Shown in pieces: positions 1 through 8,118 of a stretch of DNA of 64,000 nt. A program made the position numbers and the translations under genes. Position 1 is the first letter of the stretch. Each line of letters opens with the position of its first letter. Origin of the DNA: Thalassotalea sp. ND16A (GTDB lineage: Bacteria; Pseudomonadota; Gammaproteobacteria; Enterobacterales; Alteromonadaceae); the NCBI RefSeq assembly GCF_000764205.1, contig NZ_JQDZ01000030.1:62001-126000 (forward strand), written 5' to 3'. The notes below the pieces were generated by a model, which saw nothing but the letters and a program-made list of their open reading frames with translations, was not told the origin of the DNA and did no database searches.

Positions 1-831
1 CACTGCTTTGTTATCTATGGCGTACAGCGTCACATTGAAATCGGCTGGGCTTTTTACAATTTCGGCCAAAGCTAACAGCTTAGGCACATAATCTCGAGTC
101 TCGCGCGGCAGTTTTAAATTCCAAAAGTCAGTCGGTTTACCTTTACGGGCATTGTATTTAACGGCTTTGGATACTCGTCCTTCGCCGGAGTTGTAGGCTG
201 CTAATGCCAATAGCCAGTCACCATCAAAACGTTTGTGCAAGTATTTTAAAAACTTGATCGCGGCCTGTGTCGATGCCGCTACGTCGCGACGACCGTCATA
301 CCACCAGTCTTGTTGTAAACCAAACTGTTTACCGGTTCCTGAGAGAAATTGCCACATACCAGAGGCGCTGCCGTGCGAGTAAGCGAAAGGATCGTAGGCA
401 CTTTCAACAACAGGCAAAAGGACCAGTTCCATGGGCATGTTGTGTTTTTCTAGCTCTTCCACGATGTGATGAATAAAGGGCTCAGAGCGTTTCGCCACCC
501 GGTCTAAATAGCTTTGATGTTTAGCATACCAATTACGCTGGGCGATCACTTTTTTGTTTTGTGGAATGTCAAAGTGTAACTGACTACGAACCCTGTCCCA
601 AACGTTGTCAGAAATGATGGCATTGTCTTTATCACCAAGCTCAATATCGACGTCAGCTTTAGGATGGATAACTTTGGCTGTTTCATCCGCCAATAATGCT
701 TCGTAGATATCGCCATTACTGGCCATTTTGCCAGGTGGAATTTTATCTGCACCCGATTTTAGGGCTTGATCATCGAGGTTTTGACAACCAACCATCAAGG
801 TTAGGGATATTGGAAATAGTATTTTCTTCAT
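1..831 (-). CDS. mltD: Membrane-bound lytic murein transglycosylase D (partial, C-terminus off the window)
   Basis: This gene runs off the left edge; 277 codons from ATG at 829-831 are present. MltD cleaves the MurNAc-GlcNAc bond of peptidoglycan to give 1,6-anhydro products and is anchored in the outer membrane. The N-terminus MKKILFPISLTLMVGC is a lipoprotein signal with lipobox LMVGC. The lysozyme-like SLT domain is recognisable: LPVVESAYDP carries the catalytic glutamate, followed by SGMWQF and LALAAYNSGEGRV. The C-terminal LysM repeats expected in the family would lie outside the window. It is co-directional with gloB, 64 bp downstream of the gloB stop; mltD next to gloB is a conserved enterobacterial and Alteromonadales arrangement. 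The family call is secure. Confidence 0.93.
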   Translation of the reverse strand, partial: MKKILFPISLTLMVGCQNLDDQALKSGADKIPPGKMASNGDIYEALLADETAKVIHPKADVDIELGDKDNAIISDNVWDRVRSQLHFDIPQNKKVIAQRNWYAKHQSYLDRVAKRSEPFIHHIVEELEKHNMPMELVLLPVVESAYDPFAYSHGSASGMWQFLSGTGKQFGLQQDWWYDGRRDVAASTQAAIKFLKYLHKRFDGDWLLALAAYNSGEGRVSKAVKYNARKGKPTDFWNLKLPRETRDYVPKLLALAEIVKSPADFNVTLYAIDNKAV

Positions 832-895
832 GAATGCTCTTTTCTATTTTTACGCTAATTAAAGTTGAATGCAGCGCTTGAAATTATAATATTTT

Positions 896-1681
896 TTAAA
901 AATTGTCTTTTAACGACCGGATCGTAGCAAAAACATCGACATCGGTTTGCAATAAATGTTGGCTATGTTGTTTTGCCGATTGTTGTACCGAATCCACATG
1001 GCTACGTAAAAACGGATTAATTTGTTTTTCAAGGCCTATTGTGGTTGGTATGGTGGCAATATCCTTTGCTCTTAAGCGCACCACATTATCATAGTAACTC
1101 TGTAGTTGACTATTGTTTGGCTCAATTGTTCGGGCAAAATTTAAATTTGCCAGGGTATATTCGTGGGCACAATAAACCTTAGTGTCGGCAGGCAAGTTTG
1201 CAAGTTTATCCAATGAATGATGCATTTGGGCGGCGCTGCCTTCAAATAACCGACCACAGCCCCCAGAAAATAAGGTGTCACCGCAAAAAAGTATGCCGTT
1301 ACTATAATAGGCAATATGGCCAGAAGTATGACCGGGTAAATCGATAACGGTAAAAATTAACTCATCATCATACAAAGATAGCTGATCATTTTCTTCGAGT
1401 TTGTGATCGAGCAATTGAATTGCCTCACCTGCCGGGCCAAAGATGGATACCGGCCAGTCATTTTGTTGGCAAAATTCACGCAATTTCTGCAACCCGCCAA
1501 CATGATCTTGATGATGGTGAGTGATTAAAATGGTATTAAGCGTTAACTGATTTTCTTTTATAAATTCGATACATACGTTAGCATCACCAGGATCAACTAA
1601 TGTACAACTAGAACTTGCGCCATTAGTGATACACCATATATAGTTATCGTTAAACGCTTTGATCGCGGTAACTTGAGTCAT
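896..1681 (-). CDS. gloB: Hydroxyacylglutathione hydrolase (glyoxalase II)
   Basis: GloB hydrolyses S-D-lactoylglutathione to D-lactate and glutathione, the second step of methylglyoxal detoxification in the cytoplasm. The 261-residue protein has the metallo-beta-lactamase signature THHHQDHVGG, which binds the two metals, then the downstream ligands in LPGHTSGH, FCGDTLFSGGCGR and YCAHEYTLANLNFA. The C-terminal helical region that recognises glutathione is present. Length is close to the usual ~255. It is divergent from the methyltransferase at 1782 and reads toward mltD. Confidence 0.96.
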   Translation of the reverse strand: MTQVTAIKAFNDNYIWCITNGASSSCTLVDPGDANVCIEFIKENQLTLNTILITHHHQDHVGGLQKLREFCQQNDWPVSIFGPAGEAIQLLDHKLEENDQLSLYDDELIFTVIDLPGHTSGHIAYYSNGILFCGDTLFSGGCGRLFEGSAAQMHHSLDKLANLPADTKVYCAHEYTLANLNFARTIEPNNSQLQSYYDNVVRLRAKDIATIPTTIGLEKQINPFLRSHVDSVQQSAKQHSQHLLQTDVDVFATIRSLKDNF

Positions 1682-1781
1682 TGGTATTCCATTTTTACTT
1701 TTTTTCAGTATACCTTGAGTATACCAATAATTGAATTGCCAAGCTCAACTTTGTTCAACTCAACCAGGTACCATAATATCC

Positions 1782-2540
1782 ATGAAACCCGCGTTAGCTT
1801 TTGATCGTCCGCAAGAACCGGTACAGTGGCGAGATATGCCCAATGGCGAATTAATTGCTCAATCGATAGAGCAACACTTAAGCCCTTGGTGGCCAAGACT
1901 TTTCGGCTACCATTTATTAAAGCTTGGGGTGTTGAGCGGGGCCATTAATACCGAAAATTCGATGATTAATCACCAGGTTATTGTTACCGGGGCGAATTCT
2001 AATGCCGATGTTATTGCCGAAGTTGATGATTTACCCTTTTTAGAACATTCCGTTGATTTGTGTTTATTGACCCATGGCCTGGAATTTGCCATTGACCCGC
2101 ACCATGTGTTGCGTGAAAGCGATCGTGTGCTTATTCCCAATGGCCACTTAATTATCAGTGGCTTTAATCCGTTTAGTTTGGCCGGTTTTAATCAGCTCAT
2201 TCCTTTTCGCCGTCAGAGCTTACCGTGGAAAGGCCGTTTTTTTACTCCGATGCGAGTCAAAGATTGGTTACATTTACTCGGTTATGAAATTATTGAAGAC
2301 AAGCGCTTTCTTCATTCCGTACTGCATTCGCCCTTTGACAGTAAGCGCTGGTGGAACCGAATTTGGTTAAAATTTGCCAGTAAGTATTTAACGCCATTTG
2401 GTTCCGTTTATCTGATTATTGCCAAAAAACGAGTACACCCATTGACGCCGCTAAGGCCAAAATGGCAAATTCGTCCTAAATTTCATCCGGTTAAAGTCAC
2501 CACCTATGGACCAAGTAGCAGGGCCCCTTTGAAAAAATGA
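1782..2540 (+). CDS. YafS-like class I SAM-dependent methyltransferase
   Basis: The protein has 252 residues from ATG 1782; an in-frame TTG at 1731 would add 17 unlikely residues. A methyltransferase-11-like core is visible: an acidic strand (VIAEVDDLPFLEHSVDLCLLTHGLEF), the following helix HHVLRESDRVLIPNGHLIISGFNPFS, and a C-terminal lid. It occupies the place of E. coli yafS beside gloB, so it is probably the same family. The substrate is unknown. The stop overlaps the start of the next gene (ATGA at 2537-2540), so the two are likely translated together. Confidence 0.78.
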   Translation: MKPALAFDRPQEPVQWRDMPNGELIAQSIEQHLSPWWPRLFGYHLLKLGVLSGAINTENSMINHQVIVTGANSNADVIAEVDDLPFLEHSVDLCLLTHGLEFAIDPHHVLRESDRVLIPNGHLIISGFNPFSLAGFNQLIPFRRQSLPWKGRFFTPMRVKDWLHLLGYEIIEDKRFLHSVLHSPFDSKRWWNRIWLKFASKYLTPFGSVYLIIAKKRVHPLTPLRPKWQIRPKFHPVKVTTYGPSSRAPLKK

Positions 2541-4018
2541 GGGTAACACCACTATATTTAGCCATAGATTTTGGTAGTCAGTCGGTACGTGCGGTTATTT
2601 TTGATAACAACGGCAATGTGATCTTAAAGCATCAGAGTTATCCACTGCAGTACTTACATCCTGAGCAAGGTTTTGTTGAACAACAACCGGTTTGGTTTTA
2701 TCAGCAAGTGGCTATTTGCTGCCAAAATTTACAGCAATTGGCATTCGCTGATAACATTGATTTAACTGAGCTGCGCAGCATGGGTATTACCACCATGCGT
2801 AATACCTTATTTAATCTCGATGCTAAAGGGCAACCGTTACGAAATGCCATTGTTTGGTTAGATCAACGCAAGGCTACCAATATGCCAAAGTTGCACTGGA
2901 GCTGGCGCCTACTGTTTAATGCGGCCAATGTATTAAAGCCGGTATTAGCCACCATTAACACCTTACAAAGTGAAGCGTTTATCAATTATATTGCGCAACA
3001 CGATAGGCATAATTGGCAAAAGACCGAACATTTACTGTTGCTCTCTGGCTATTTAACCTTTCGCCTTACCAACAACTACGTTGACAGTTCGGCCAATATC
3101 ATTAGCCACTTACCCTTTGATTTTAAACAGCAGCAATGGCACAAACCAACATCCTGGCAATTTCAAGCGTTAGCGGTAAAAGCCAATTGGTTGCCTAAGC
3201 TGCTGAAAACAGGAGGAAAATTAGGACAGCTCACGGCCAGTGCACAACAAGATCTGCAAATTGCCAATTCACTGCCGGTGATAGCTGTGGGGTCTGATAA
3301 AGCTTGTGAAGTGTTAGGTGCTGGTTGTTACCGGGCCGGGCAATTGCACATAAGTTTGGGAACGGCGATAAGCGTGACCCTATTAAATAAAACGTTTAAA
3401 GGGCCAAAAGCATTTTACCCGGCGTACCCCAGTTTAGTCACTGGTTTGTATTTAACGGAAGTGATGTTGCCCCATGGATTAAATGTGCTGAGTGAATTTA
3501 TTCGACGCAATGCCACAGCACTGCAATTTTTAACCGACACTAACCTGCAAACCCGCAATATTGAGCATTTAATCGAATTATACATTGCCGCCAATAATGT
3601 TACGGCAACAAATTTAGTGTTTGAATTAACAAAATTCGACAACGTGAGCAACTATCATCAGGGCTTTATCAATCTATCGAATCACAGCATTTTCGAGCAA
3701 TACGTCGCCATTCAAGAGTCGGTGGTAAACAGCTTAAATACGGCGATAAAGCAGCTGTTAAAACGGGTGCACCGTAACGTTAACAAGCTGGTGATCACTG
3801 GCGGTGGTGCGAATTCGAGACGATTACTGCAAGCAATTGCCGATAAAACTCAACGCTTCGTGGATAAACCGGAAGTGCTCGATGCCGGCGCTTTAGGCGT
3901 TGCCATTACGTTGGCGGTGCAAGATAAGCAATATTCCAGCATTGCCGAAGCGGTTAAGTGCATGGGTGCAAAAACAACGGTGTTTACGCCGGTAAATAAT
4001 TACCCCGGTGACAATTAG
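2537..4018 (+). CDS. FGGY-family carbohydrate kinase
   Basis: This 493-residue protein belongs to the FGGY sugar kinases of the actin/hsp70 ATPase fold (xylulokinase, glycerol kinase and relatives). The N-terminal phosphate-1 motif is LAIDFGSQSVRAVIFD; SMGITTMRNT and IVWLDQR are typical sugar-side motifs. The second half has GSDKACEVLGAGC and LHISLGTAISVTLL (phosphate 2) and LVITGGGANSRRLLQAIADK (adenosine motif). Substrate cannot be assigned from sequence. It overlaps the methyltransferase by 4 nt. No transporter or sugar isomerase is adjacent, so genomic context does not help identify the sugar. Confidence 0.85.
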   Translation: MRVTPLYLAIDFGSQSVRAVIFDNNGNVILKHQSYPLQYLHPEQGFVEQQPVWFYQQVAICCQNLQQLAFADNIDLTELRSMGITTMRNTLFNLDAKGQPLRNAIVWLDQRKATNMPKLHWSWRLLFNAANVLKPVLATINTLQSEAFINYIAQHDRHNWQKTEHLLLLSGYLTFRLTNNYVDSSANIISHLPFDFKQQQWHKPTSWQFQALAVKANWLPKLLKTGGKLGQLTASAQQDLQIANSLPVIAVGSDKACEVLGAGCYRAGQLHISLGTAISVTLLNKTFKGPKAFYPAYPSLVTGLYLTEVMLPHGLNVLSEFIRRNATALQFLTDTNLQTRNIEHLIELYIAANNVTATNLVFELTKFDNVSNYHQGFINLSNHSIFEQYVAIQESVVNSLNTAIKQLLKRVHRNVNKLVITGGGANSRRLLQAIADKTQRFVDKPEVLDAGALGVAITLAVQDKQYSSIAEAVKCMGAKTTVFTPVNNYPGDN

Positions 4019-4053
4019 CACGTTAACGAACTGCACTGGAAAAAATGATACAA

Positions 4054-4098
4054 ATAGCGAGCAAAAGTGAGCATAATGCTAATACTTTGAGTCGCTAT
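4054..4098. other. Nested inverted repeat downstream of the sugar kinase
   Basis: Outer arms ATAGCGA (4054-4060) and TCGCTAT (4092-4098) are perfectly complementary. Inside them CAAAAGT and ACTTTG form a second short stem, and GCATAATGC a third. No T tract follows, so it is a poor intrinsic terminator. It may stabilise the upstream mRNA 3' end or be an extragenic element. Confidence 0.4.
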
Positions 4099-4158
4099 AT
4101 CACGGTGACAAGTATTATCAGAGCTAGCAATTTAAAAGCCAAAACTAAAAAGTGAACA

Positions 4159-4920
4159 ATGATGCAACGACAACAATTTCAACAAATCCTTAATGACCTT
4201 TTACAACCAGAGCGGATAAAAGATTTTTCCCCCAATGGCTTACAAGTACAGGGCAATGCAACCATCAGCAACGTTGTGACTGGTGTTACTGCATCGCAAG
4301 CATTGCTGAATGCTGCGGTAGCTCATGGCGCCGATACAATTTTAGTGCATCACGGTTACTTTTGGAAAAATGAACCTTATAACATTACCGGTATGAAGTA
4401 TCAGCGGATCAAAACGTTAATCGATAACAACATCAACTTATTCGCCTACCATTTACCCCTGGATATCCATGAAACATTAGGGAATAACGCGCAATTGGCA
4501 AAACGATTAAATATTAATGTTACCGGGCCATTAGAACCGGGCAATCCGGTATCGGTGAGCATGCAAGGTGAGTTTGCTAAAGCGCTGTCGGGCGATGAGT
4601 TAAATGAGCAGATATCAACCAGCCTAGAGAGAGCGTCATTGCATATCCCGGCCAGCTCGAACAAGCCAATAAAAACAGTAGCCTGGTGTACTGGTGGTGG
4701 CCAAGGCTATGTTGAACTTGCCGCGGAGCAGGGTATCGATGCCTTCATTACTGGCGAAGTGTCCGAGCAAACTACCCACATTGCCCGTGAAATGGATATT
4801 CATTTTTTTGCGGCCGGCCATCATGCCACCGAGCGTTATGGGGTAAAAGCGTTGGGCGAATACTTACACCAACAGCATCAGTTGCAAGTGCTATTTATCG
4901 ATGTGGATAACCCGGTTTAA
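4159..4920 (+). CDS. Nif3-like dinuclear metal centre protein (YbgI family)
   Basis: A 253-residue Nif3/YbgI family protein; ATG 4159 and ATG 4162 are both possible starts. The family forms toroidal hexamers with a dinuclear metal site per subunit; in E. coli YbgI is loosely linked to DNA repair and in other bacteria to GTP cyclohydrolase-like chemistry, but the role is unsettled. Metal-ligand motifs are visible: ILVHHGYFWK, FAYHLPLDIH and the C-terminal FFAAGHHATERYGVKALGEYL. FSPNGLQVQG is the typical N-terminal motif. It appears to be a single-gene unit. Confidence 0.9.
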   Translation: MMQRQQFQQILNDLLQPERIKDFSPNGLQVQGNATISNVVTGVTASQALLNAAVAHGADTILVHHGYFWKNEPYNITGMKYQRIKTLIDNNINLFAYHLPLDIHETLGNNAQLAKRLNINVTGPLEPGNPVSVSMQGEFAKALSGDELNEQISTSLERASLHIPASSNKPIKTVAWCTGGGQGYVELAAEQGIDAFITGEVSEQTTHIAREMDIHFFAAGHHATERYGVKALGEYLHQQHQLQVLFIDVDNPV

Positions 4921-4976
4921 ACATTTATCTCCTGTAACCTACCTTTACTCCAATGCGCCCGTATTTGCGGACTTTG

Positions 4977-5022
4977 TGCCGGGATGTATTTATACCCGGC
5001 AGGCAGGATGCCTTTTGAGGGT
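4977..5022 (+). repeat. REP-like hairpin repeat, copy 1
   Basis: Arms TGCCGGG (4977-4983) and CCCGGCA (4995-5001) flank an 11-nt AT-rich loop, followed by the conserved tail GGCAGGATGCCTTTTGAGGGT. Four further copies occur at 5028, 5180, 11587 and (inverted) 12786, always between genes. Confidence 0.75.
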
Positions 5023-5027
5023 TTTGT

Positions 5028-5072
5028 ACAGGGATGTAGTTAATCCCGGCAGACAGGAGGTCTTTTGAGGGT
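5028..5072 (+). repeat. REP-like hairpin repeat, copy 2
   Basis: A diverged copy of the 4977 element in the same orientation. The stem is shortened to GGGAT/ATCCC, and the tail is conserved (CGGCAGACAGGAGGTC, then TTTTGAGGGT). It begins 51 bp after copy 1, so copies 1 and 2 form a tandem pair. Confidence 0.7.
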
Positions 5073-5143
5073 GATTATTTTTAGCTTCTAGCAACGAGCT
5101 GTATATTTGATGAATTCACCTTTCGTCTAACATTACCAACTCT

Positions 5144-5160
5144 GCCCGTAGCCCGTAGCC
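5144..5160. repeat. Short GCCCGTA heptamer repeat
   Basis: About 2.4 copies of GCCCGTA, the reverse complement of the GGGCTAC/TACGGGC unit that forms a seven-copy array at 9466-9514. The same unit at two intergenic sites suggests a dispersed simple repeat rather than chance. Confidence 0.6.
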
Positions 5161-5179
5161 AGAAGCGATTATTATTTTG

Positions 5180-5225
5180 TACCGGGATGTATTTATACCC
5201 CGGCAGGCAGGACGCTTCTTGAGTG
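5180..5225 (+). repeat. REP-like hairpin repeat, copy 3
   Basis: Third copy in the 4921-5381 gap: CCGGGATGTATTTATACCCC, then GGCAGGCAGGACGC and TTCTTGAG. The rest of this 461-bp gap holds the heptamer repeat at 5144 and an AT-rich stretch before the cytochrome gene; no coding sequence was found in it. Confidence 0.72.
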
Positions 5226-5381
5226 TGTTTCATTCTGCACAGTATTTAATCAACTTGATAGGAATTATCATTCAATTACTGGGTATTCTAAAAAATCGAA
5301 CGTTAGCTTGCTTTTTTTACGCTTTCATTCAATTTTTTGGGAAGGTAAAATAGCCTCATTGAATTTAATTGAGTGTAATAA

Positions 5382-5921
5382 ATGATCAACAACACAACAC
5401 AATCCTACGGCGTTATCAGTAAATTGCTGCATTGGGTGTCAGGCTTAAGCATTATTGCTTTATTTGCTTTGGGCTTTTGGATGGTAGATTTAACCTATTA
5501 CTCGCAATGGTACAAAACGGCCCCGCACTGGCATAAAAGCCTGGGCATTTTGCTGCTAGCGTTAACCATAGTTCGCTTGCTAGTGAAAGTGAAACAAGAA
5601 AAAGTACTGGCCATTGCCAGTCACTCAAATTTAGTGAAAAAAGCCTCCAGCTTCACTCATAAAGCGCTTTATCTACTAATGGCGTTGGTATTTGTCAGCG
5701 GTTATTTAATTTCAACCGCAGACGGTAGAGCCATCGAGGTGTTTAATTGGTTTTCAGTAGCAAGTTTGGGCGCATTTGTTGAAAATCAGGAAGACTTGGC
5801 CGGCATCATTCACCGTTATGTCGCCTATTCATTAATTGCCTTGACACTACTGCACGGATTGGCAGCACTGAAACATCATCTGATTGATAAAGACGACACG
5901 TTAAAACGCATGATCAAATAA
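5382..5921 (+). CDS. Cytochrome b561 family protein
   Basis: A 179-residue inner-membrane protein with four hydrophobic segments (about 14-34, 50-66, 94-112 and 145-165). Histidines in or beside the helices (LLHWVSGLS, PHWHKSLG, FTHKALYL, IIHRYVAYS and LLHGLAALKHH) are expected haem b ligands. Members move electrons across the membrane, often from the quinone pool to periplasmic partners. It lies directly upstream of a yceI gene on the same strand, an arrangement known from E. coli yceJ-yceI, so the two probably share a transcript. Confidence 0.9.
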   Translation: MINNTTQSYGVISKLLHWVSGLSIIALFALGFWMVDLTYYSQWYKTAPHWHKSLGILLLALTIVRLLVKVKQEKVLAIASHSNLVKKASSFTHKALYLLMALVFVSGYLISTADGRAIEVFNWFSVASLGAFVENQEDLAGIIHRYVAYSLIALTLLHGLAALKHHLIDKDDTLKRMIK

Positions 5922-6006
5922 CAACTTCCAACTCTTAACTTTTAGCTTAATTCAGATACAGACTTAATTTTCACACAGCTTATTTAGTAACACACATAGG
6001 AAAACC

Positions 6007-6567
6007 ATGAAAAAAATTATTTTAGCCACCGCACTATTTGGCTTAAGTGCACTAACATCAACGCAAGCGGCAGATTATGTTGTTGATTATCAAGGGGCGC
6101 ATGCGTCGATTAACTTTAAAGTAAAGCATTTGGGTTATAGTTGGTTAACTGGCCGTTTTAACGTTTTCGATGGAAAGTTTAATTTTGATCAAAACAATAT
6201 TTCCGCCTCTAAAATTGCGATCAATATTGATACCACGAGTATTGATTCTAACCACGCAGAGCGTGACAAACACTTAAAAAGTGGCGATTTTTTAGACGTA
6301 AATAAATTTGGCACTGCGACTTTTATCAGCTCTAAAGTGGAAGATAAAGGTGATGGTAAACTGGCAATCACCGGTGATTTTACCCTACAAGGCATTAGCA
6401 AAGAGTTAGTGATTGATGCAGTAAAAATTGGTGAAGGTGATGATCCCTGGGGCGGTTACCGTTTAGGCTTTAGTGGTACAACATCGATTAAAATGAGTGA
6501 CTTTGGCTATAAAAGCGACTTTGGTGAAATTTTATTCGACTTACACGTGGAAGGCGTACGCCAGTAA
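6007..6567 (+). CDS. YceI family periplasmic protein
   Basis: A 186-residue exported protein. The signal peptide MKKIILATALFGLSALTSTQA ends in an AQA-type cleavage site before ADYVVDYQ. The mature part is the YceI lipocalin-like beta-barrel, with the hallmarks INFKVKHLGYSWLTGRF, SNHAERDKHLKSGDFLDV, ATFIS and LQGISKELVIDA. YceI proteins bind polyisoprenoid or quinone-like lipids. A good Shine-Dalgarno (AGGAAAA) precedes ATG 6007. The gene follows cytochrome b561 by 85 bp, which fits a lipid-redox pair whose true substrate is unknown. Confidence 0.93.
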   Translation: MKKIILATALFGLSALTSTQAADYVVDYQGAHASINFKVKHLGYSWLTGRFNVFDGKFNFDQNNISASKIAINIDTTSIDSNHAERDKHLKSGDFLDVNKFGTATFISSKVEDKGDGKLAITGDFTLQGISKELVIDAVKIGEGDDPWGGYRLGFSGTTSIKMSDFGYKSDFGEILFDLHVEGVRQ

Positions 6568-6627
6568 CATCTAATTCTTATCAAAAGCGATGGACGGTAA
6601 AGTGAACTGTCTATCGTTTTTAACTTT

Positions 6628-7383
6628 CTAACTTTTTAGCCATTGCCATATGCGGCCCAGTGTCTCATACCAGGCGATTTGGCTTTTCTCTAGTTGATTA
6701 GGCTGTGGGAAATATTCTAAGAAAGGCATGTCACCATCAACATCTTTTAGATAAAACCCGGTCGGCGCCGGTATTGGCGTAAGCCCTTGATTTTCAAAAT
6801 AAGTCATAGACCTTGGCATATGGTTGGCGTTGGTCACTAACACAAAGGTTTTATCTATCAGTAATGGCGCTATGTACATGGCTTCATCTTCGGTATCTTT
6901 AGGTCTGGATTCGGCAATGATTTGCTCGGCTTCGATACCAAGTTCAATCGCCGCTTGTTTCACTTTTTCCGCATTCGGTATGTTGTCATGCGAAGACCAC
7001 CCGGAGGTGATGATGGTTGCTTGCGGGTGCAACTTGGCAATCCGCATGCCTTCGACTAAACGTTGCAGTGAACAAATTTTTAACTCTTGACTGGGTGTCA
7101 GTCTTTCATCACTGGTATGGTCGCAGCCTAATATGACTATGTAATCTAAGGTGTCATTACTCGGTTGATAAACACTGTAGTGAGCTTCCAATGGCTTCAT
7201 CAAACGGCTGGCAACGGGATTAAAGGCAAATAAGAATAATAAGCAAGTGGCTGATATCAGTATTATTCTGCCATGCTTGGGTTTGTAATTAAGTAAAAAT
7301 AGACCCAGACATAAGGCAATAATTATTATTGGCAGTGGCATCAACAACTGACCAATTAATTTTTTAAGAAAAAATAAATCCAC
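6628..7383 (-). CDS. ElyC/YdcF-like DUF218 envelope protein
   Basis: A 251-residue protein with two N-terminal membrane helices (about residues 9-30 and 38-58) and a periplasmic DUF218 domain: YIVILGCDH, LVEGMRIAKLHPQATIITSG, SRPKDTEDEA, FVLVTNANHMPRSMTYF. Topology and length match E. coli ElyC (YcbC), which affects peptidoglycan precursor and lipid-carrier metabolism, better than the shorter cytoplasmic YdcF. It is convergent with yceI. The molecular function of the family is not settled. Confidence 0.82.
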   Translation of the reverse strand: MDLFFLKKLIGQLLMPLPIIIIALCLGLFLLNYKPKHGRIILISATCLLFLFAFNPVASRLMKPLEAHYSVYQPSNDTLDYIVILGCDHTSDERLTPSQELKICSLQRLVEGMRIAKLHPQATIITSGWSSHDNIPNAEKVKQAAIELGIEAEQIIAESRPKDTEDEAMYIAPLLIDKTFVLVTNANHMPRSMTYFENQGLTPIPAPTGFYLKDVDGDMPFLEYFPQPNQLEKSQIAWYETLGRIWQWLKS

Positions 7384-7611
7384 AATAACAGTCTCAAACA
7401 GAAGTAATCTTGAACAATAGATAAACTGAACTATATCTAAGGCGATGGTTATTTGCCAATAAACTGTGAGTTTTGCCCGTTATTAGTATTAATACAGTTA
7501 AAGAACTAAAAATTATAAGTTTTCTCGACTAAGCTTGTTGCTTTTACCGTCAAATTACGGTTTAATTGCACCGTTGATTAGAGTTATTGCTCAAAAATAT
7601 ACTTTAACCAA

Positions 7612-7803
7612 CACCAGAAGAGGTTGCATTAGCCAGGTAGGTAATTTGAGGGGCCACACCCCAAAGACAATTATTGAGGGGGACTAATGCCGAGAATGAA
7701 CGCGAATAGCCAATTTTTAATAAATTACTAGGTGGAAAGCGTCATTCGGTCATAACGGTTGAATCCTTATGACTGTCACCGAAACGGTGGAGAGCTTCTG
7801 GCT
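7612..7803 (+). promoter_or_regulatory. Lysine riboswitch (L box) aptamer upstream of lysC
   Basis: The closing helix P1 pairs CCAGAAG (7614-7620) with CTTCTGG (7795-7801). Conserved L-box blocks lie between: AGAGGTTGCATTAGCC, GAGGGGGACTAATGCCGAGA, GGTTGAATCC, GACTGTCACCG and GGTGGAGAGCTTCTGGCTG. They match the order of the E. coli lysC leader as I recall it. Lysine binding is expected to lower expression of the downstream lysine-sensitive aspartokinase. The expression platform is not obvious, because a MITE-like insert occupies most of the space before lysC. Confidence 0.95.
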
Positions 7804-7851
7804 GAAAAATCAAGATGTTATCTTCCTTGCCAATCAGTCATGCTCTTCTTT

Positions 7852-8048
7852 ATACCAGTTCGCTTAATGATGTGATCAATTGAGAATGATATAGAAAGCT
7901 TTAGAACAACTGAAATTTTAAAGAGATAGTTATTCATATCTTTTTGAAATTTCTGGACGTTATCAAGCTTTATATACATTCCCGAAGGGGAACTCATGTG
8001 TTGTTTATATGAGTTACTCAATGAGCAGATCATTATACGGATTGGTAT
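7852..8048. mobile_element. MITE-like element between the lysine riboswitch and lysC
   Basis: The left end ATACCAGTTCGCTTAATGAT and the reverse complement of the right end, ATACCAATCCGTATAATGAT, form imperfect terminal inverted repeats about 197 bp apart. Internal stem-loop AACTCAT/ATGAGTT lies near 7991-8015. Read inward from its right end it continues CTGCTCATT, as does the left end of the element at 10431, so both belong to one family. A 71-codon antisense ORF inside it is not credible as a gene. Confidence 0.6.
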
Positions 8049-8118
8049 TAAGTATTATTTGCAGTGCTAAGCTTTATCAGAAAAGCAAGTTAAAACCGCA
8101 ATTTAGGGAGAAAATCCA

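Noticed and set aside
267-476. 69-codon plus-strand ORF at the left edge
   Set aside because: It is antisense to the well-supported mltD coding frame.
7818-8033. 71-codon minus-strand ORF in the lysC leader
   Set aside because: It lies inside the MITE-like element, has no recognisable domain and no good ribosome site.
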